Shown here: one piece after another, positions 1 through 12,136 of the stretch
Layout: the number at the start of each line of letters is the position of its first letter
Numbering within the stretch: the stretch's first letter is position 1
NCBI GenBank assembly: GCA_001599975.1
Contig: BCIO01000002.1
Location: 3,297,883 to 3,361,882 of the forward strand
Reading direction: 5' to 3'
DNA: 64,000 nucleotides
DNA from: Cystobasidiopsis lactophilus
Taxonomy: Eukaryota > Basidiomycota > Agaricostilbomycetes > Agaricostilbales > Chionosphaeraceae
Position numbers and translations under genes: made by a program
The notes under the pieces: model-generated
The model's database searches: none
Told to the model about the DNA's origin: nothing
What the model saw: only the letters and a program-made list of their open reading frames with translations

Positions 1-170
1 GGAGCACTTCAGAGGCAGCGCGCAGTCCCGGCCGCGCTCGCGAGCAGTCCATGTACTATCAGAGCGAGCAGGAGCAGCACCAGAAGCAAATTCGGAAGAC
101 AGGCCAGCCAACGTCGAGGCCAAAGTGCTTCTTCTTCCGCTGCGGCCGTCGTGCCCGCTTGGGAGCACTC

Positions 171-1578
171 ATGGTGAGCTCTGACCTGCGCTATTAGTGT
201 CGCCGCCGTCTAATAGGACATGTTCACCCTCACAGTCCAAGCCCACGCCGCGAGTGCTGAACGAGACCGAATGGAAGGCTCGCCTGTCCAACCAGTCCGT
301 GCAAAAGTCGTGCGTTTGCCCTCTCCCTGCCCTGCCCTCCTCTGCTTGCTTGGCCGCTTTATGCGTGATGAAAACCTTTAATTGAAAGTGGGAATCTCTC
401 TGAACAACACAAGATTGATACAACAATTTGCTTTCTCATTTCTGACCCTTCTGCCTTTTTTGCCCCCCTTTTGCTTTGTTTGCGCTCGGATTGCTGACTT
501 TGGACTTGTTGCTGTGTGCAAATAGGGACCTGGATAGGCTGGTCATGGACTACTGCAAGTCCCCGTTGCCTTTACCTTTGAAGCCATGGCAGTCTTCTGA
601 CCATCCTTGGCCGACCTGCAGTGGTAGTCGAGGGCTACAAGGACGCCGCCGAGAACTTCAGCAAAGAGTCCGGCGTGCCCACCGCCGACCTCAAGTCCAT
701 CGAGCAACGGATGAGCATCCGCACCGCCGTCCAAAAGGGCGACATCGACACGGCCATCGAGCAGATCAACGACCTCAACTCCGAGGTGTGTTCTCTGTCC
801 ACTTCTTGCCTTGCCCTCCCTGCCCGCCGTCTCGATATGATTACAAGTTTACATGCACCACTCTCAGCTTCCCTAGTTGGAGCCGTGATGATTATGTTTT
901 CCGACTTCAACCAAAGTCACTTTCTATGATCCACCCGCCCACTTTGCTCCCATTCACTCTCGTTCCAAAAGACCATCATAGCTGACTTGTCAATTGTACC
1001 CGCGTTATAGATCCTCGACCAGAACCCCACCTTGTATTTTCACCTTCAACAACAGCGCCTCATCGAGCTCATCCGCCACGGCAAAGTGTCCGAGGCCCTC
1101 TGGTTCGCCCAGTCCGAGCTGGCTCCCCGAGCGGAGGAGAACCCTTCTTGCCTGGCCGAGCTGGAGCAAACCATGGCCCTGCTCGCTTTCGACCTCCCTG
1201 CCTCCTCCACCTCCGCTCCACCAACAACCGCACCAACGACCACCAAAGGCGCCGCCAAGGAAGACTGGTCCATCTTGCCTTCCTCCCTCGCCGCCCTCTT
1301 GACGCCCGCCCAGAGGATGAAGACCGCCGCAGAGGTCAACGAGGCCATCCTCGCCAGCCAAGGCCAGGGCCCGACCCCGAAACTGCCAACCATGATTCGC
1401 ATGCTCCAATGGGGCGAAGACCGTGCGTGCTGCCGTTCCCTTTTGATATCTGCAAGTTTAATGATCCAGTTGGCATGGCACAGTTCTGGGCCAAAAGGTC
1501 TCGTTCCCAAGGCTGCAGCTCGCCAGCTTGATCCGGCCCCAGCCGCAAGAGGCGGTCTTGATGGACATGGACTTGTAA
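171..1578 (+). CDS. GID8: GID8-like subunit of the GID/CTLH E3 ubiquitin ligase
   Basis: Spliced product is 258 residues, close to other fungal Gid8 proteins. It is a scaffold subunit of the GID/CTLH ubiquitin ligase, known in yeast for degrading gluconeogenic enzymes. A LisH motif lies near residues 27-55 (DRLVMDYLVVEGYKDAAENF), followed by CTLH and CRA helices with the family signature YFHLQQQRLIELIRHGK. Exons: 171-173, 236-309, 526-554, 622-785, 1011-1422, 1484-1578; these sum to 777 bases in frame. The start codon alone forms exon 1: ATG is followed at once by GTGAGC, and the next exon continues as SKPTPRVLNE. The intron at 555-621 has a GC donor (TACT|gcaagt), and only that splice restores YLVVEGY. 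Nothing upstream of 171 looks coding; bases 1-170 are probably 5' flank. The family call is firm; the exact start is inferred. Confidence 0.9.
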
Positions 1579-1748
1579 TGTGAATATAGAGAAGCCCCCA
1601 ACGTGTACTCCTTTGCATGAACAAACTTTCGCCACTAGCTATTGGGCTCAAGCCGTGGACGCGCGCCACTCATCAGGAGGCTCGAATTGCATGATGAGCC
1701 CACAGGCTCTCCTTTCCTTTCAAACCCTGACCGCCAAGCAACGCCTAT

Positions 1749-4700
1749 ATGAATGCGATTCGGCATGTGACAGCGTACGCTTTCACCCTAGGCGAGCAGC
1801 AACCTAAAGAGGATGGGGCGCCTCGAGCGACGCGGGAGGAGGAGCAGGCCCTCGAGCTGTACCGTGGCGTGCGAGGCGTCAAGGAGGTCGACTTCCTGCT
1901 CCCTACTCGCGTCGCCAACTTGGTTTCCCAGCTGTCCCTGTTCAGCAGGCTCAGCCTCACCTTCTCCGGGTTCATCGTCGAGGCCTTGCTCGACGGCGCC
2001 CGCTTCGCGAATCACGCCAGCTTGGGCTGGACTCGCCAATGCCTCATCTCGGCCATCAGCACCAGCGCGTCTGCTTTGCAACTAGCGCGTGGGAACAACC
2101 CAGCAGAAGAAGGCTACCTGGCAGCCTTGGACCATGCAAGTCTATTCCACTGCTTTAATTAAACTTCTTCGAAAGCTGAATGAACCTCTGGAATGTTAAG
2201 TGGTCGCAAACTGGCATTTACTTCTTGCACCACACGTTCACCTTATGCGAGCTGTTCGCCATGTCCTCGCTCAACCTGACGAGCACCATCGTCTCCAACG
2301 TGTCCACCGCCGCCGTCGAGTCGGTCCGCCTGCTGGACGAGATCTTTGGCTCGACCGAGTCCTCGCGCACGCTGGCCTCCATCATCTCTTTGGTCCGGCG
2401 CGAGCTCACCCAGGACCCCCGCTTCCAAAACCTGAGCACCCTGACCTTGCTCACCAAGACCTTGACCGCCTTCGCCTGCGTGCAGCTGGCTACACGGAGA
2501 AGGATGGTGGCTGAGCACAAGATGGAGGTCTTGCTGGACACCGTGGTCGTTCGAGCTCAGAAGGAAGAGCGCAGCGCGACCTTTCGAGAAAAGCAACAGC
2601 AGTCGGCCGGCTCGCCTGTCGCGTCCACCTCGCGTCTCGGAGGGCATGAAGAGTCGGACAAGCCACTGCAAGACCAGCTGTCCGACTTCTTCATCAACGA
2701 AGAGTTGAACACTTCGCAAGATGACGGGGAACACGAGTTCTCGCCTGAAGTTGAGGCGGCCTTGTTGGCGCTGTCACAGCAGCAGGCCAACGACATCCCG
2801 GGGGACGTGTCTTTACAACAAGAACATGTTCGCTATGGGTCTACGGTGGTCGAAATCGAGACTATCACCACGTCAAGAACGACCATCCGGGTTGTAGACG
2901 AGCAGGGCGTCCGGCTGAACACCAATCGCCTATCGCGATTCACAGACTTGGAAGAAGAGGACGAAGGTGGCATCGAGTCGGATCAGCGCCGGCAAGAAGA
3001 TGCGGTCGATGCCAATGATGAATGGGTCGCTGTCGGCGCTTCGCAACCCGAACAGCGGGGAGAGCCTTTTCAGAGCGGCTCTCAGGGCAAGAAGCGGCTG
3101 CAGGTCGTCCTTAAGTCGATGTCTCGCCGTTTGGTCAAACAAAAGCGCGTCACTATCGAGTCTCCGTCTTCCTCCCCCGAGATTGGGCCGCCACCATCAA
3201 CTTCCTCCTCGTCTTCTTCGCTCTCCCAGTTGCCATCTACCTCTTCCAAGCTGCTCAAGCCTTCTTCCATTTCCAAAGCATTCCGCATCCGTCGTCCTAC
3301 AGCCCAAATCAACTTGAACTCGCCTTCATCAAACACGCAAAAGCCCTTGCCGTCTCGGCCGCCAATTCCGCCCATCAAACGAACCGCTTCCATCGCTTCC
3401 TTGCGCACCATGCACTCTGTCCAGACCTTTGTGCAGTCTCAAGCGAAAGAGTTCTACATGGATCTGGAGCCCCGGCCGAGCAACTTTCCCCAACAGCACC
3501 TGGTCAAGAATTTGGACCGCTACATCCGCTTTGCCGTGCGTCCTACACACTGTACTGACTTCTCTCATCAATTTTGACGTGAGCCGAACAGTCTGCGGCG
3601 TATGGGCAAACCTTTCTTCGGCTGCTCAAAATCGGGTCCTACTCATTCGGCGGCGAGACCGCCAATCATCATGCCTTTTGCCAGCACACCGGCATTCCAT
3701 TTCAAGACCTCATTCTCACGAGCTTCATGGAGAGCACGATCGACACTACAAAGGCTCAAAAGTTGGTCCACTACTTGGCCGTCGATCGCGAGGCCAAGGC
3801 CGTGGTACTGGCTTGTCGAGGCTCACTCGGGTACGCCTTGCCTTCCTTGACTCGAAGTATGATCACTGACACTCCAGCAGACTGAGCGACATCTTGACCG
3901 ACCTTACAGCCGACTTCGAAACCGTCACTTTGCCCTACGCGCCAGAAGGCCATTACTTTGCCCACGAAGGCATGCTCAAGGCTGCCCGAAGCTTGGTCAC
4001 TGAGCGAAGCACGGTGCACGAGGCTATCAAGAAGGCTTTACAAGAGAACCCAGGCTATGGGCTGGTCCTGGCTGGCCATTCTCTCGGTGGTGGCGTTTGT
4101 GCCCTGCTGGCCGCTCTTCTCGGCTGCCCCTCTGCATCTTTGCGCCAGCTTGGTATGAACGACCCTCGCTTCTCCCGCTTTGCCACCTTCTCCTCCCAGT
4201 TTCCGTTCGTCACCTCGCCTGAAAGTGGACTTCCTCCTGGGCGGCCACTCCACGCCTGGTGTTATGGCACGCCATGTGTGGCGAGCGTGGACCTGGCCAA
4301 GTACTGCACCGGCTTCGTTACTTCGACGGTCCACAACAGTGAGGCCCATCCTAGATCTTGTGTGGCACATCTAACGATGTTTTCAGACGACGTGGTCTGC
4401 ACCCTCAGCTTGGGCGTTTTGCATGACCTCAAGGATTTAGCTCTTGCTATGAGTGATGAGCCAAACCTGGCCCAAGAAGTTGTGTGAGTCCCCCGCTGTC
4501 CCATCTTCAGGTGGCCCACTTTGCTTATCATGATGTCCAGCGGACGCATCACTGGCCTGTGTAGGTCCAAAACCGTTGGTCGCAGTACCGATGCTCAAGC
4601 ATTTTTAACACAGACCGCGGTTCTTCCGGTTCCAATGTGACGACACCAACCGCTGCGGGTCCAACTCTTGCTACTGCGCCCGACCCAGTCCTAGAACTCG

Positions 4701-5296
4701 ACCAAGGAGTGACGTCTAGCAACCAACTTCTTCGCCCTCAGTACCAGGACCCACGCCTGACCCAGAGGAGCGGTCTTGACGCTGACACGGAGCTGTCCGA
4801 TTGGTTTTGGTCGCTGAAGCAGACGATGCGGGCCGTCTCTGTCAATGACAAACTGTGAGTTTGCACAAGAGTGACTTTGGGTTGGCATTTGGCTGATTCT
4901 CGACTGCCGCACAGCTTTCCACCGGGTGGGTGGTGTTCCAATGAGAAGCCAAGCCTGGCTAATATTGGTCTCAGGTCGTGTGTTTCTTGTCGAGACTCAA
5001 GAGATGCATGTATCAACAGAAGTTGAGGGTGTCAAAACTCACAAGGAGGCGTGCGTTCAGTTTCTGCTCAACGAAGGACTCAAAGCTCACCTCTCCACGC
5101 AGCGATCGGGTCATCCTGCGAGAGGTTTACGACGTCGCCGACAGATTTAGCGAGCCAATCTTCAGCAAGGACGTGAGTGCTTTTTTCGTTTGAAGAGAGA
5201 GGGAGAGATTGCTGAGGCCCTTTAAAGATGCTGCTCGATCATTCACCCTCTGCGTATGAGGCGGCTCTTGGGGTTCTCCATAGCGCCATTTCTTGA
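1749..5296 (+). CDS. Class 3 (DAG-lipase-like) intracellular lipase, 1000 residues
   Basis: Eleven exons join in frame into 1000 residues: 1749-2135, 2201-3535, 3592-3830, 3881-4338, 4387-4483, 4541-4560, 4614-4854, 4915-4925, 4975-5050, 5103-5172, 5228-5296. The N-terminal half (YFLHHTFTLCELFAM) matches large fungal class 3 lipases related to sn-1 diacylglycerol lipase. A Ser/Pro-rich linker spans roughly residues 370-530. The alpha/beta-hydrolase domain follows, with LSDILTDLT and the nucleophile elbow GHSLGGG, serine at about residue 721. No signal peptide is evident, so an intracellular or membrane-associated role on acylglycerols is inferred. The first intron (2136-2200) uses a GC donor after LDH. 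Exons of 20 and 11 bases are unusually small, but both are needed to restore NDKLFPPGRVFLVE. An in-frame stop at 1728-1730 supports the start at 1749; an upstream non-coding exon cannot be excluded. Confidence 0.85.
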
Positions 5297-5613
5297 ACCG
5301 AGAGCTTGTAAGCTGTAATGCTAGGAATGTATGACCCGCTTCTGAGGCTACAAGAGTTGGTGGCGCCGGAATCCCTCTCGCCAAAGCATACCAAGCGGAA
5401 CCCTGGATGTCGATCTACTCTCATAGAAACTCACTGTGCTTTCGAAGTCGAACTGCGGCCCAGGTTTGCAACTGATAACCCCAAACCTACCATTCCGGCA
5501 AACGCCGCGCCCACGCAGGTGGCAACTGGCGCGCGGCCGTTCCGCTTTTCATCTCCTTTCTTGTCCCACGACACCCACTTACACCTATCCGCTCCGCCAA
5601 AGCCTTTAAAGGC
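5297..5613. other. Intergenic, no gene seen
   Basis: This 317-base gap separates the lipase stop from the next plus-strand start. A plus-strand frame is open through most of it, but its translation has no recognisable family features and begins inside the lipase 3' flank. I take it as 3' flank plus promoter. Confidence 0.5.
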
Positions 5614-6816
5614 ATGTCGGAGTCTGCTGCTAGTGCAGCCATCAGGGCAAGAGATCCAGGCTGCGCCGTTTGTGGGCTCCGTGGCTCACCTCAAATCATT
5701 GAGGTCGCCCATGTTGCCGACAACGCGCGCTTCGAAGCAGCTCCGTTGGACTACGTGAGGCATGGTCCCAGCTTTCCATCCGGATGAGCTTGGGGTCCAA
5801 AAGTCAAGCCAGGCTCCCCTTTGGCGCTCGTTGGGACTGGTTCCGCCCACCCTCCGACACTACCACACCCAGAACAGATTTTGCCGTAGGCGATACTCTT
5901 CGCCTGCCATGAATCTGCAGATGAATCCTACCCAGTATGCATCTTACATCGCCGGTATTTCGATAGCGGTCAATCCCTCCTTGTCCCGCCCCAGCTTGAA
6001 CTCGTACAATGGATCGAGGCAGAGGAGGAACAGCGAAGATACAGGCTACGAGAGCGTCGAGCCGGAAGATCTGACAGTAGGCCTTCTCCCTTGTCATTTG
6101 ATATGAACGTGCCTTTGCCTGCAAGTGCTCCTTGTCTTCTTTGGCTTTGGCAGTTCACTGCTGAATGCGAGGGGCTGATACAGACTGGACCGCAGACTTA
6201 CGACTGGGTTTCTTCGAGTTCGGTGACGGTTTGGGAGCGACCCCCAAGCACCTTTGCTATGCACCGGTACGACGGGGCTGGCCGTGAGCTCCCGACGACT
6301 CTGTCGGCCCACTTCCCCTCAGTTCCCATTCCCCTTCACATCCACCATCTGTTTGTTTTGCGAAACATTCTGGGCAAAACGCTGGGCGGCTTCCGACCCT
6401 ACGCAGCTCGAGGTTCCGAAATGGACACTCGCCTCGAAACGGCGATTTACCTGTATCGACTGTACATTTCTCCGCTTGAAGAAGATCCATCACGTCCCTT
6501 AGGACTTCCCGTCCGATCCTGCTCCCATTCGATACCTCAGCTTCCACTTGGCGAGCTTCCTCCGCCGCCACCACCTCAGGGTTTGCGCAAACCGCGCTAT
6601 CAGCACGCCTCTGCTCCAAGCTCCAACACGAATCCCGATATTCAAGAGACCGAGTTGGAAGCTGCTGTGGATGCTGCCATGGTTGCTGCTGTGGATGCGC
6701 AGTCATACGACCCGCGCTTTTGGAATTTCGGACCGCAAGTGTCTGCTCAAGACGCCATCGGAATGTGGCAAGACGGACGGGCTGGTAGCGAGAGCGGGAG
6801 TGGAACTGTAGTCTAG
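5614..6816 (+). CDS. Uncharacterised protein with an HNH-like N-terminal motif
   Basis: Three exons (5614-5754, 5804-6076, 6154-6816) join in frame to 358 residues. Residues 10-40 read RARDPGCAVCGLRG then IIEVAHVADNA. The CxxC and the E-x-A-H resemble the zinc and metal-binding core of the HNH nuclease-like proteins that are numerous in basidiomycetes. The remainder (YASYIAGISI, YRLYISPLEEDP, a PPPPPP run and an acidic/alanine-rich tail) has no family I recognise. The C-terminal exon is a single 221-codon open stretch. An in-frame stop at 5476-5478 with no ATG before 5614 supports the start. Both introns are GT-AG, 49 and 77 bases. The HNH reading rests on one motif, and the later HN part of the fold is not evident, so an active nuclease is not claimed. 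Confidence 0.5.
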
Positions 6817-6928
6817 CAGGTAGACTTGATACAACTGCAACCTACAGTTGATTCGAAAAGGGTGAGTCTGAGCTGCCACCAGACATTCTTCGAAAGCGAG
6901 ACAGCAGCCCAAGGTGCTCAATTTGCAT

Positions 6929-9900
6929 TTACAACTGTGCTGCCCTCTTCGCCTCGCGCTCCTCCTGCCATTGTCTGACCTTAGATCGTCGAGTGACCCG
7001 GTCCAGTTTCACAAAGGCTTCCCGAATGGCCGGCAGACTTCCGGTGCCCATGCCGCTGAAGGCGATGTCTCAGAACCTGGTCCACAACAAGAATGAAGAA
7101 ATGGCGCCTACTTGTTGAAGTTCTGCAAGAATTGGGCAGAGTCTTGCGCGCTGAGCGCTTTGGACGGGAGCTGCTCGATGGCGGCCGGGAGCCAGGTGGT
7201 GAGCTGAGCAGGGAAGCGTTCGGCCAGCAGGCGGAAGGCAGTGATGGCGCCAGACGTGTCTTCGTACTCGAGGACCAGGCCGTTGATGAGAGAGACCACG
7301 ATCTGATAGCCGTGCTGTTCGATGGCGCCTCGGATGACGGGAGCAAAGTGGATGGGTGCCAGCGGCGGCGGATTGGGAGCAATACACTCGTGTCCCAAGA
7401 TGTCGAGGATATAGTCGGTGGACGCACGGAGAGTGTTGGGGTCCAGGAGCGCCAGGCCAGAGGCGACGAGGACGAGGGAAGGCGAGAAGTGTGGTGACGC
7501 GAATAAGATGTCAGTAGTTCGGTCCAACAGAGCAGAGCATAATCCAAGATAGTCTTCCAAGACTGCGAGATGAGGCCGAAACTCGGTTAGTGCGAGCGCT
7601 GAAACAATGGCAGGAGCACTCACTCTCTTGGCTGTCTTGGAGTTGGCGAGTGGGCATGAGTTGGAAGACGGTCCGGCTCTCAAGATCAAAAGCTTGCTGC
7701 AAGGATTGGAGAATCTCTGTGTTGAGGCCAGTGTTGGCGACCAAGCCGACAAATTTGCCACTGATCCACAGGTAGCCGGACAAGCCGGTCTGCTGGAAAG
7801 AGTTGGCCATCCTTTCAATCACGGTTGTCGCTAGAGGCGATAAAGCTTGATAGAAGAAGTCGAAGGCGCGGCGGATCAAGGCGCAGGCGGTTTCGGAGAT
7901 GAAGCGGACGTCGCCGTGCTGGACGAGCAAGCGGTCCAAAATCGGCCAGGCGTCTTCGCACGTCTTGGTGCAAGCCATGGTAACGTCGTCGTGCAAGGGC
8001 TGGCATATCTTGAGGAACAGGGCGAGGCGTTCGAGCGAGTTGGCAATAATTTTGAGCTGAGCCTTTTCGGAGGGGGAGGAGATGATGCGGAAGATTTGCT
8101 CGAGCAAGGGGTTGCAGAATAGGGAGAGCGCCTTGAGCGCTTCTTGGGCAGGGGTGATGGAAACGATGACGCTGGCAATGCCTTCCGTGATGGAAAGCAG
8201 GTCGTCAAATGGCAGGCGGGCGCCGGTTTCTTGGAGGAATGCATGGAGTTGAGGCAAGTAAGGGACCAGGTGCTGTGGAAAAGGTGCGAGACAGGGTGAG
8301 CTGCTGATCAGCTGGAAGGAATGCCTGAGCTCCTCACCATTGCGCAGTCTTGGCAGAGGTATTTGATCGCGGACGCTGCAGCAAGCCACACCTCGTTGTC
8401 CGCGTCTCCAAATCCAGCAGACACGTACTCCAGCTGGAACGGGATGTGCTCTGGGTGCTGCGCGGTCCACTCGGTGTAGCGGGAGATGACGAGGATGGCG
8501 GCGTAGCGGATCTTGGGGTGCGCTGGCAGCTTCGGCAGGATGCCCATGATTTGCGGCAGCACTTCATCGTCTCTCGGATCCACTCTTGAGCCCATCGAGC
8601 GCATGGCGAACAAAGGCGCCTCGATCGCCTGCCACTTTGCCGAGGCGCCGTTCGCCAGCTCGGTCGTCATCTGGTCGAACGCCCGCTTGAGGCAAGTGTT
8701 GACACCCAGCACGGCGCAGCAGTCTTTGAGGGTGTCGCCAATGTTGTGGCGGAACTCGCGGAACTCGTCGCGCTCCTGGGGCGTGAAGGAGGAGAGCTCG
8801 TCCGGGTAGCGGAGGTGCTTGAAAATGGTGTCGGCCAGCGAGGCAAAGATGGCCACGAAGCGCTCGTTGGACGCCGCGTCCTCGGGCCGCTTTTGAAGCG
8901 CTTTGGAGAGCCGGTACCAGAAGGCGAAGGTGATTTGGACGACCTCGAGCTCCTCGCACTGGGCGCACTGAGCCAAGGCTTGGACAATCGGCAGAAAGGT
9001 GTCTTGGTGCTGCAGCATGAGCGGCACATACCACTCGCCGGCTTCGGAAAAGACCTTTGTGAACCCCCGCAGCTTGTCCACGTCGTCCCCGGCCGCCGCA
9101 ATCAATGGGCTGAGGGCGATCAGGCGCGGCACAATCTTCTGGATGACGCCCACATTGTCCTGCAGCTCTTGGGTCTCGTGGATGAGCTCGCAGACGATGG
9201 CGACCCCTTCGTCGAACAGCTCGTCCGTCCCTAGGGCGTCGAACGCAAAGTCGAACAGGTTGCTGTTGCCCACAGTTTCGGCCGCCACACCACCAGCTTT
9301 GAGCCAGGCCGCCAGGCAGATCAGCAGCTGCTTGCGGAGGTTCGAGGTGATTCCTGTGATCAACATTTAGGTGCGACGCTCAGGCGGCATTCGAGGTAGT
9401 CGGCGCTCACCTTGGGCATTGGAGTACAAAGAAAGAAGAGAGATGACTTGTTGGGCATTTTCCATTGTCAGGATATCTACGTTCTGTTCGCGCAGGATCC
9501 AAGTTCAGAGCGAGGTCAACACAACAAGAGAAAGAAGGGGTCTGAGAGCGCACCGTCACGTCTATCCGTCCGTTCAAAGCCGCCTCCTCCGGCAGCACAG
9601 TCAAGAACTCGAGCAAGGCCGATGCCAGGCCGGCATCCTGGCCAAAATGGCCAATCACGTCCCTGATGCAATCCTTCCACTCTGGCAGCTGGCAGACCAA
9701 GTCGGCGAGCGCCAGGCAGATGTAGCGCACCACCAGGACCGGGCTGGTCGCTGCGTGGGTCCTGAGCGAGGCGAGGAGCGAGTCGCGCAGGGCCAGGCGG
9801 TCAGAGACGGCCAGGTCGTTGAGGTCGTAGGTGATCTTGGAGCGAAAGGTTTGAGCGGCGAACACCTTGGTCTCTAGCGGCGCATCAGCGGCGGACAGGA

Positions 9901-10082
9901 TGATGCCTGCTGTTGACCAGGCCTCGGGCTAAGGCCGCATTGTGAGTCAAGACGGGGGCAGCAAGCAGCGTAACGGTGCGCACCTGCTTCTGAAAGTTTT
10001 GAAGCCAAGTGTTGGCGTCCCGTTTGGCGGTCGGGTCATTGTTCGAGTACAGGATTTGCAGGTGAGCAATCACGCCGTCCAT
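6929..10082 (-). CDS. MTR10: Mtr10/transportin-3 type nuclear import receptor
   Basis: An alpha-solenoid importin-beta family protein of roughly 900 residues. It starts MDGVIAHLQILYSNNDP and ANTWLQNFQKQ, the N-terminal HEAT repeat typical of Mtr10/TNPO3, the import receptor for SR-type mRNA-binding proteins such as Npl3. The Ran-binding importin N-terminal region follows (FAAQTFRSKITYDL). HEAT-like helices continue to the end (DRTTDILFASPHFSPSL, LRASTDYILDILGHE). All visible introns are GT-AG and short (for example 9929-9983, 55 bases). The last intron must use the acceptor before CGGCATGGGC to give the basic tail FVKLDRVTRRSKVRQWQEE; the nearer acceptors run into stops or a wrong frame. The gene ends about 110 bases from the convergent HNH-like gene. 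Import receptor assignment is firm; cargo is inferred from the family. Confidence 0.85.
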
Positions 10083-10377
10083 CGCTCGAATCTAAAAGGG
10101 AAGGCGGCGAAAGAAGCTGGCCAAGCGAGGTCAAAGTTCGGCTGCCGCTCGAGTCTGGGGGCGTTGAGGTGGCGAATCGCCGGTGGTAGCGTGCCCTTGA
10201 GGTCTTTTAGGATATGTCAAGAGCTACAATGATATCTAACAATGAACCATATGCGACAAAAGGGGGTGGAGTGTCCGTCTGCGCGAAGAAGTGCTCCGCT
10301 GTACAAGGCTAATGAGAGAACAAGGAGAAGGGAATCTGTTGTACAGCGTGTAATTGGACAAAATGCTGGGATGTCGG

Positions 10378-12136
10378 TCAATGCAGCTGGAACGGCGTGA
10401 TAAATTTGGCTGTGGAGAAGGAGAGCAATTGATATTCAGCCTTCGAGCGGAATTGGGGTGCGACACCAAACCCACCTTCTGACGGCAAATCGGACATGAA
10501 AGTGTCGGCTCGAGAAGGAGCCTCTTGCTGAGGCTTCTTCCTGAGCTTGCGGAGCTTCTTAAAGAACCGACTGCTTTCCTGTGGCGAGGGGATGATCTCT
10601 GGGCGGTGGCCGTGCGCCACGCTGAGGGCGTTGATCTCGCGGGCCAGGTCGAACAGAGCACCCCCGCCTTTGTGAGAGCAAAGCTGGGCTGCCCCTTGGA
10701 TCGAATGCAAGGAGGTGGCGACTTCGGTGAGGGCGATAGGAAGGGGGACGGCCACAGGGAGCTCGGTTCGGAAGCGGGGCGTGATGTCCTTGCGCGAGAG
10801 CGTCATCTTGTACCGGCTGTTGAGGGTGAGGCAAAGGCGAAGGCAAGGCGGCCGCCCGTTGGAAGGCGAGGGGAGTGGCCGGCCGCCATTGCTGTGGTGA
10901 TAAGTGCTCGTGGCGGATTTGGGCCCATAGAACTCGAAAGCCACGTTCATTGACAGTGGCTTATCAGAGTCGGCGATGTCCTTGCTGCCGGCCAAAATCT
11001 TGTTGTCGCCGTGCCAGAGCAAGTACTGAAGCAGCGTTTGGAAGGTGTCGGCCTCGATGCAGAAGGTCTGCAGGCGGATGTCCGGCTGGCAAGAGAGTTC
11101 CACGGCGTCTGGGAAGGCGTTGCCAGTGTACAGCTCTTCGGCGATAGCCGCAAAACCAATGCGGACGCCAGCAATGTCATCGCTCAGTTGGTCGCCTCGC
11201 CACTTGAGGTCGATTTCGGAGGCGGATGGACTGGCAGACAGCCCAGAAGAGGGCGAGGCTCGAGGTGGCGGCACGGAAAGGAAGGATTCATGCGGCGAGT
11301 TTGGCCCATTGGTCATCGTTCTGGAAGGAAAGCGTGGCCGGACGTCCTCTTCGTCCTCCGCCACCATGTCTATTGGCGAAATAGGAGACGAAGGCTGAGA
11401 CGTGCGTAGTGTGGGGCGCATGCCTGGGCTCAGGGCGATGGGATGTGGAGAAGAGTTGTGGCGCGGGCGTGGGAAGACCTGCGGCTCTTCCTCCACGGGA
11501 GATTGTAGTGGCGGCGATGATTCGGCTTCAAACTTGTCGCTGAACGGATCCTCTTCCAAGATGGAGACGGGCGAGGGCGTGTTGATGCTGTTGTTGCGAC
11601 CGGGCGGGATTGGCAGGGGGCGTGAGATGCGCCGCCGAGCGCTCTTGAAGTCTGGAGGGGGCGGCGAGCCAGCGCTGAGGGAGCGACCCAAGGAGGACTG
11701 CCGGATCTCTCTGTGAAGTTGGCAATCATGAGCCAATTCACAAGCCAAAAGCTTAATAAATGGAGGCGGAGAGGACGCACATCATGTCGTCGTCGTCTAC
11801 AACCTCTTCCGAAGGGTGAATCGTCCTTAGCGACTCTTGCACGGCTAGCTCCAACTGCCTGACTTCTTCCAGATCCCAGTGCTGGCTGTACGCCTGCCAC
11901 TCCGACTTGGACTGCTCCACCGCGGATTGCAGCTGCTCCTGCTGCATCTGCTGCAAGGCCAGCTGCTGCTCGTTGGCCTCTCGCAACGACTCTTCGATGG
12001 CTCGCCTCATCGCCTCGTCCTCGTCCGTCGCATCCTTGATCCGAAGCTTCTCGAGCCGCTCCGATTCGCGCAACACCGCCAACAACTGTTCGTCTTCATT
12101 GGGGCCGGATGTGGATCGCTGAGCGTCAGCCGCCAT
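10378..12136 (-). CDS. Uncharacterised protein with ubiquitin-interacting-like motifs
   Basis: Two exons (11781-12136 and 10378-11710, one 70-base intron) give 562 residues. The N-terminal 120 residues are a charged helical region with repeated UIM-like segments, EDEAMRRAIEESLREANE and RQLELAVQESLRTI, followed by an acidic DDDD stretch. These resemble ubiquitin-interacting motifs (acidic residues, then x-x-Ala-x-x-x-Ser). Residues 125-330 are Pro/Ser-rich and probably disordered (PLPIPPGR, SSPISPIDM). The C-terminal 230 residues look folded (VRIGFAAIAEELYTGNAFPD, FQTLLQYLLWHGD), but I do not recognise the domain; a run of KKLRKLRKK lies near the end. The head suggests a ubiquitin-binding adaptor, possibly in endocytosis, but that is inference only. 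Confidence 0.7.
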
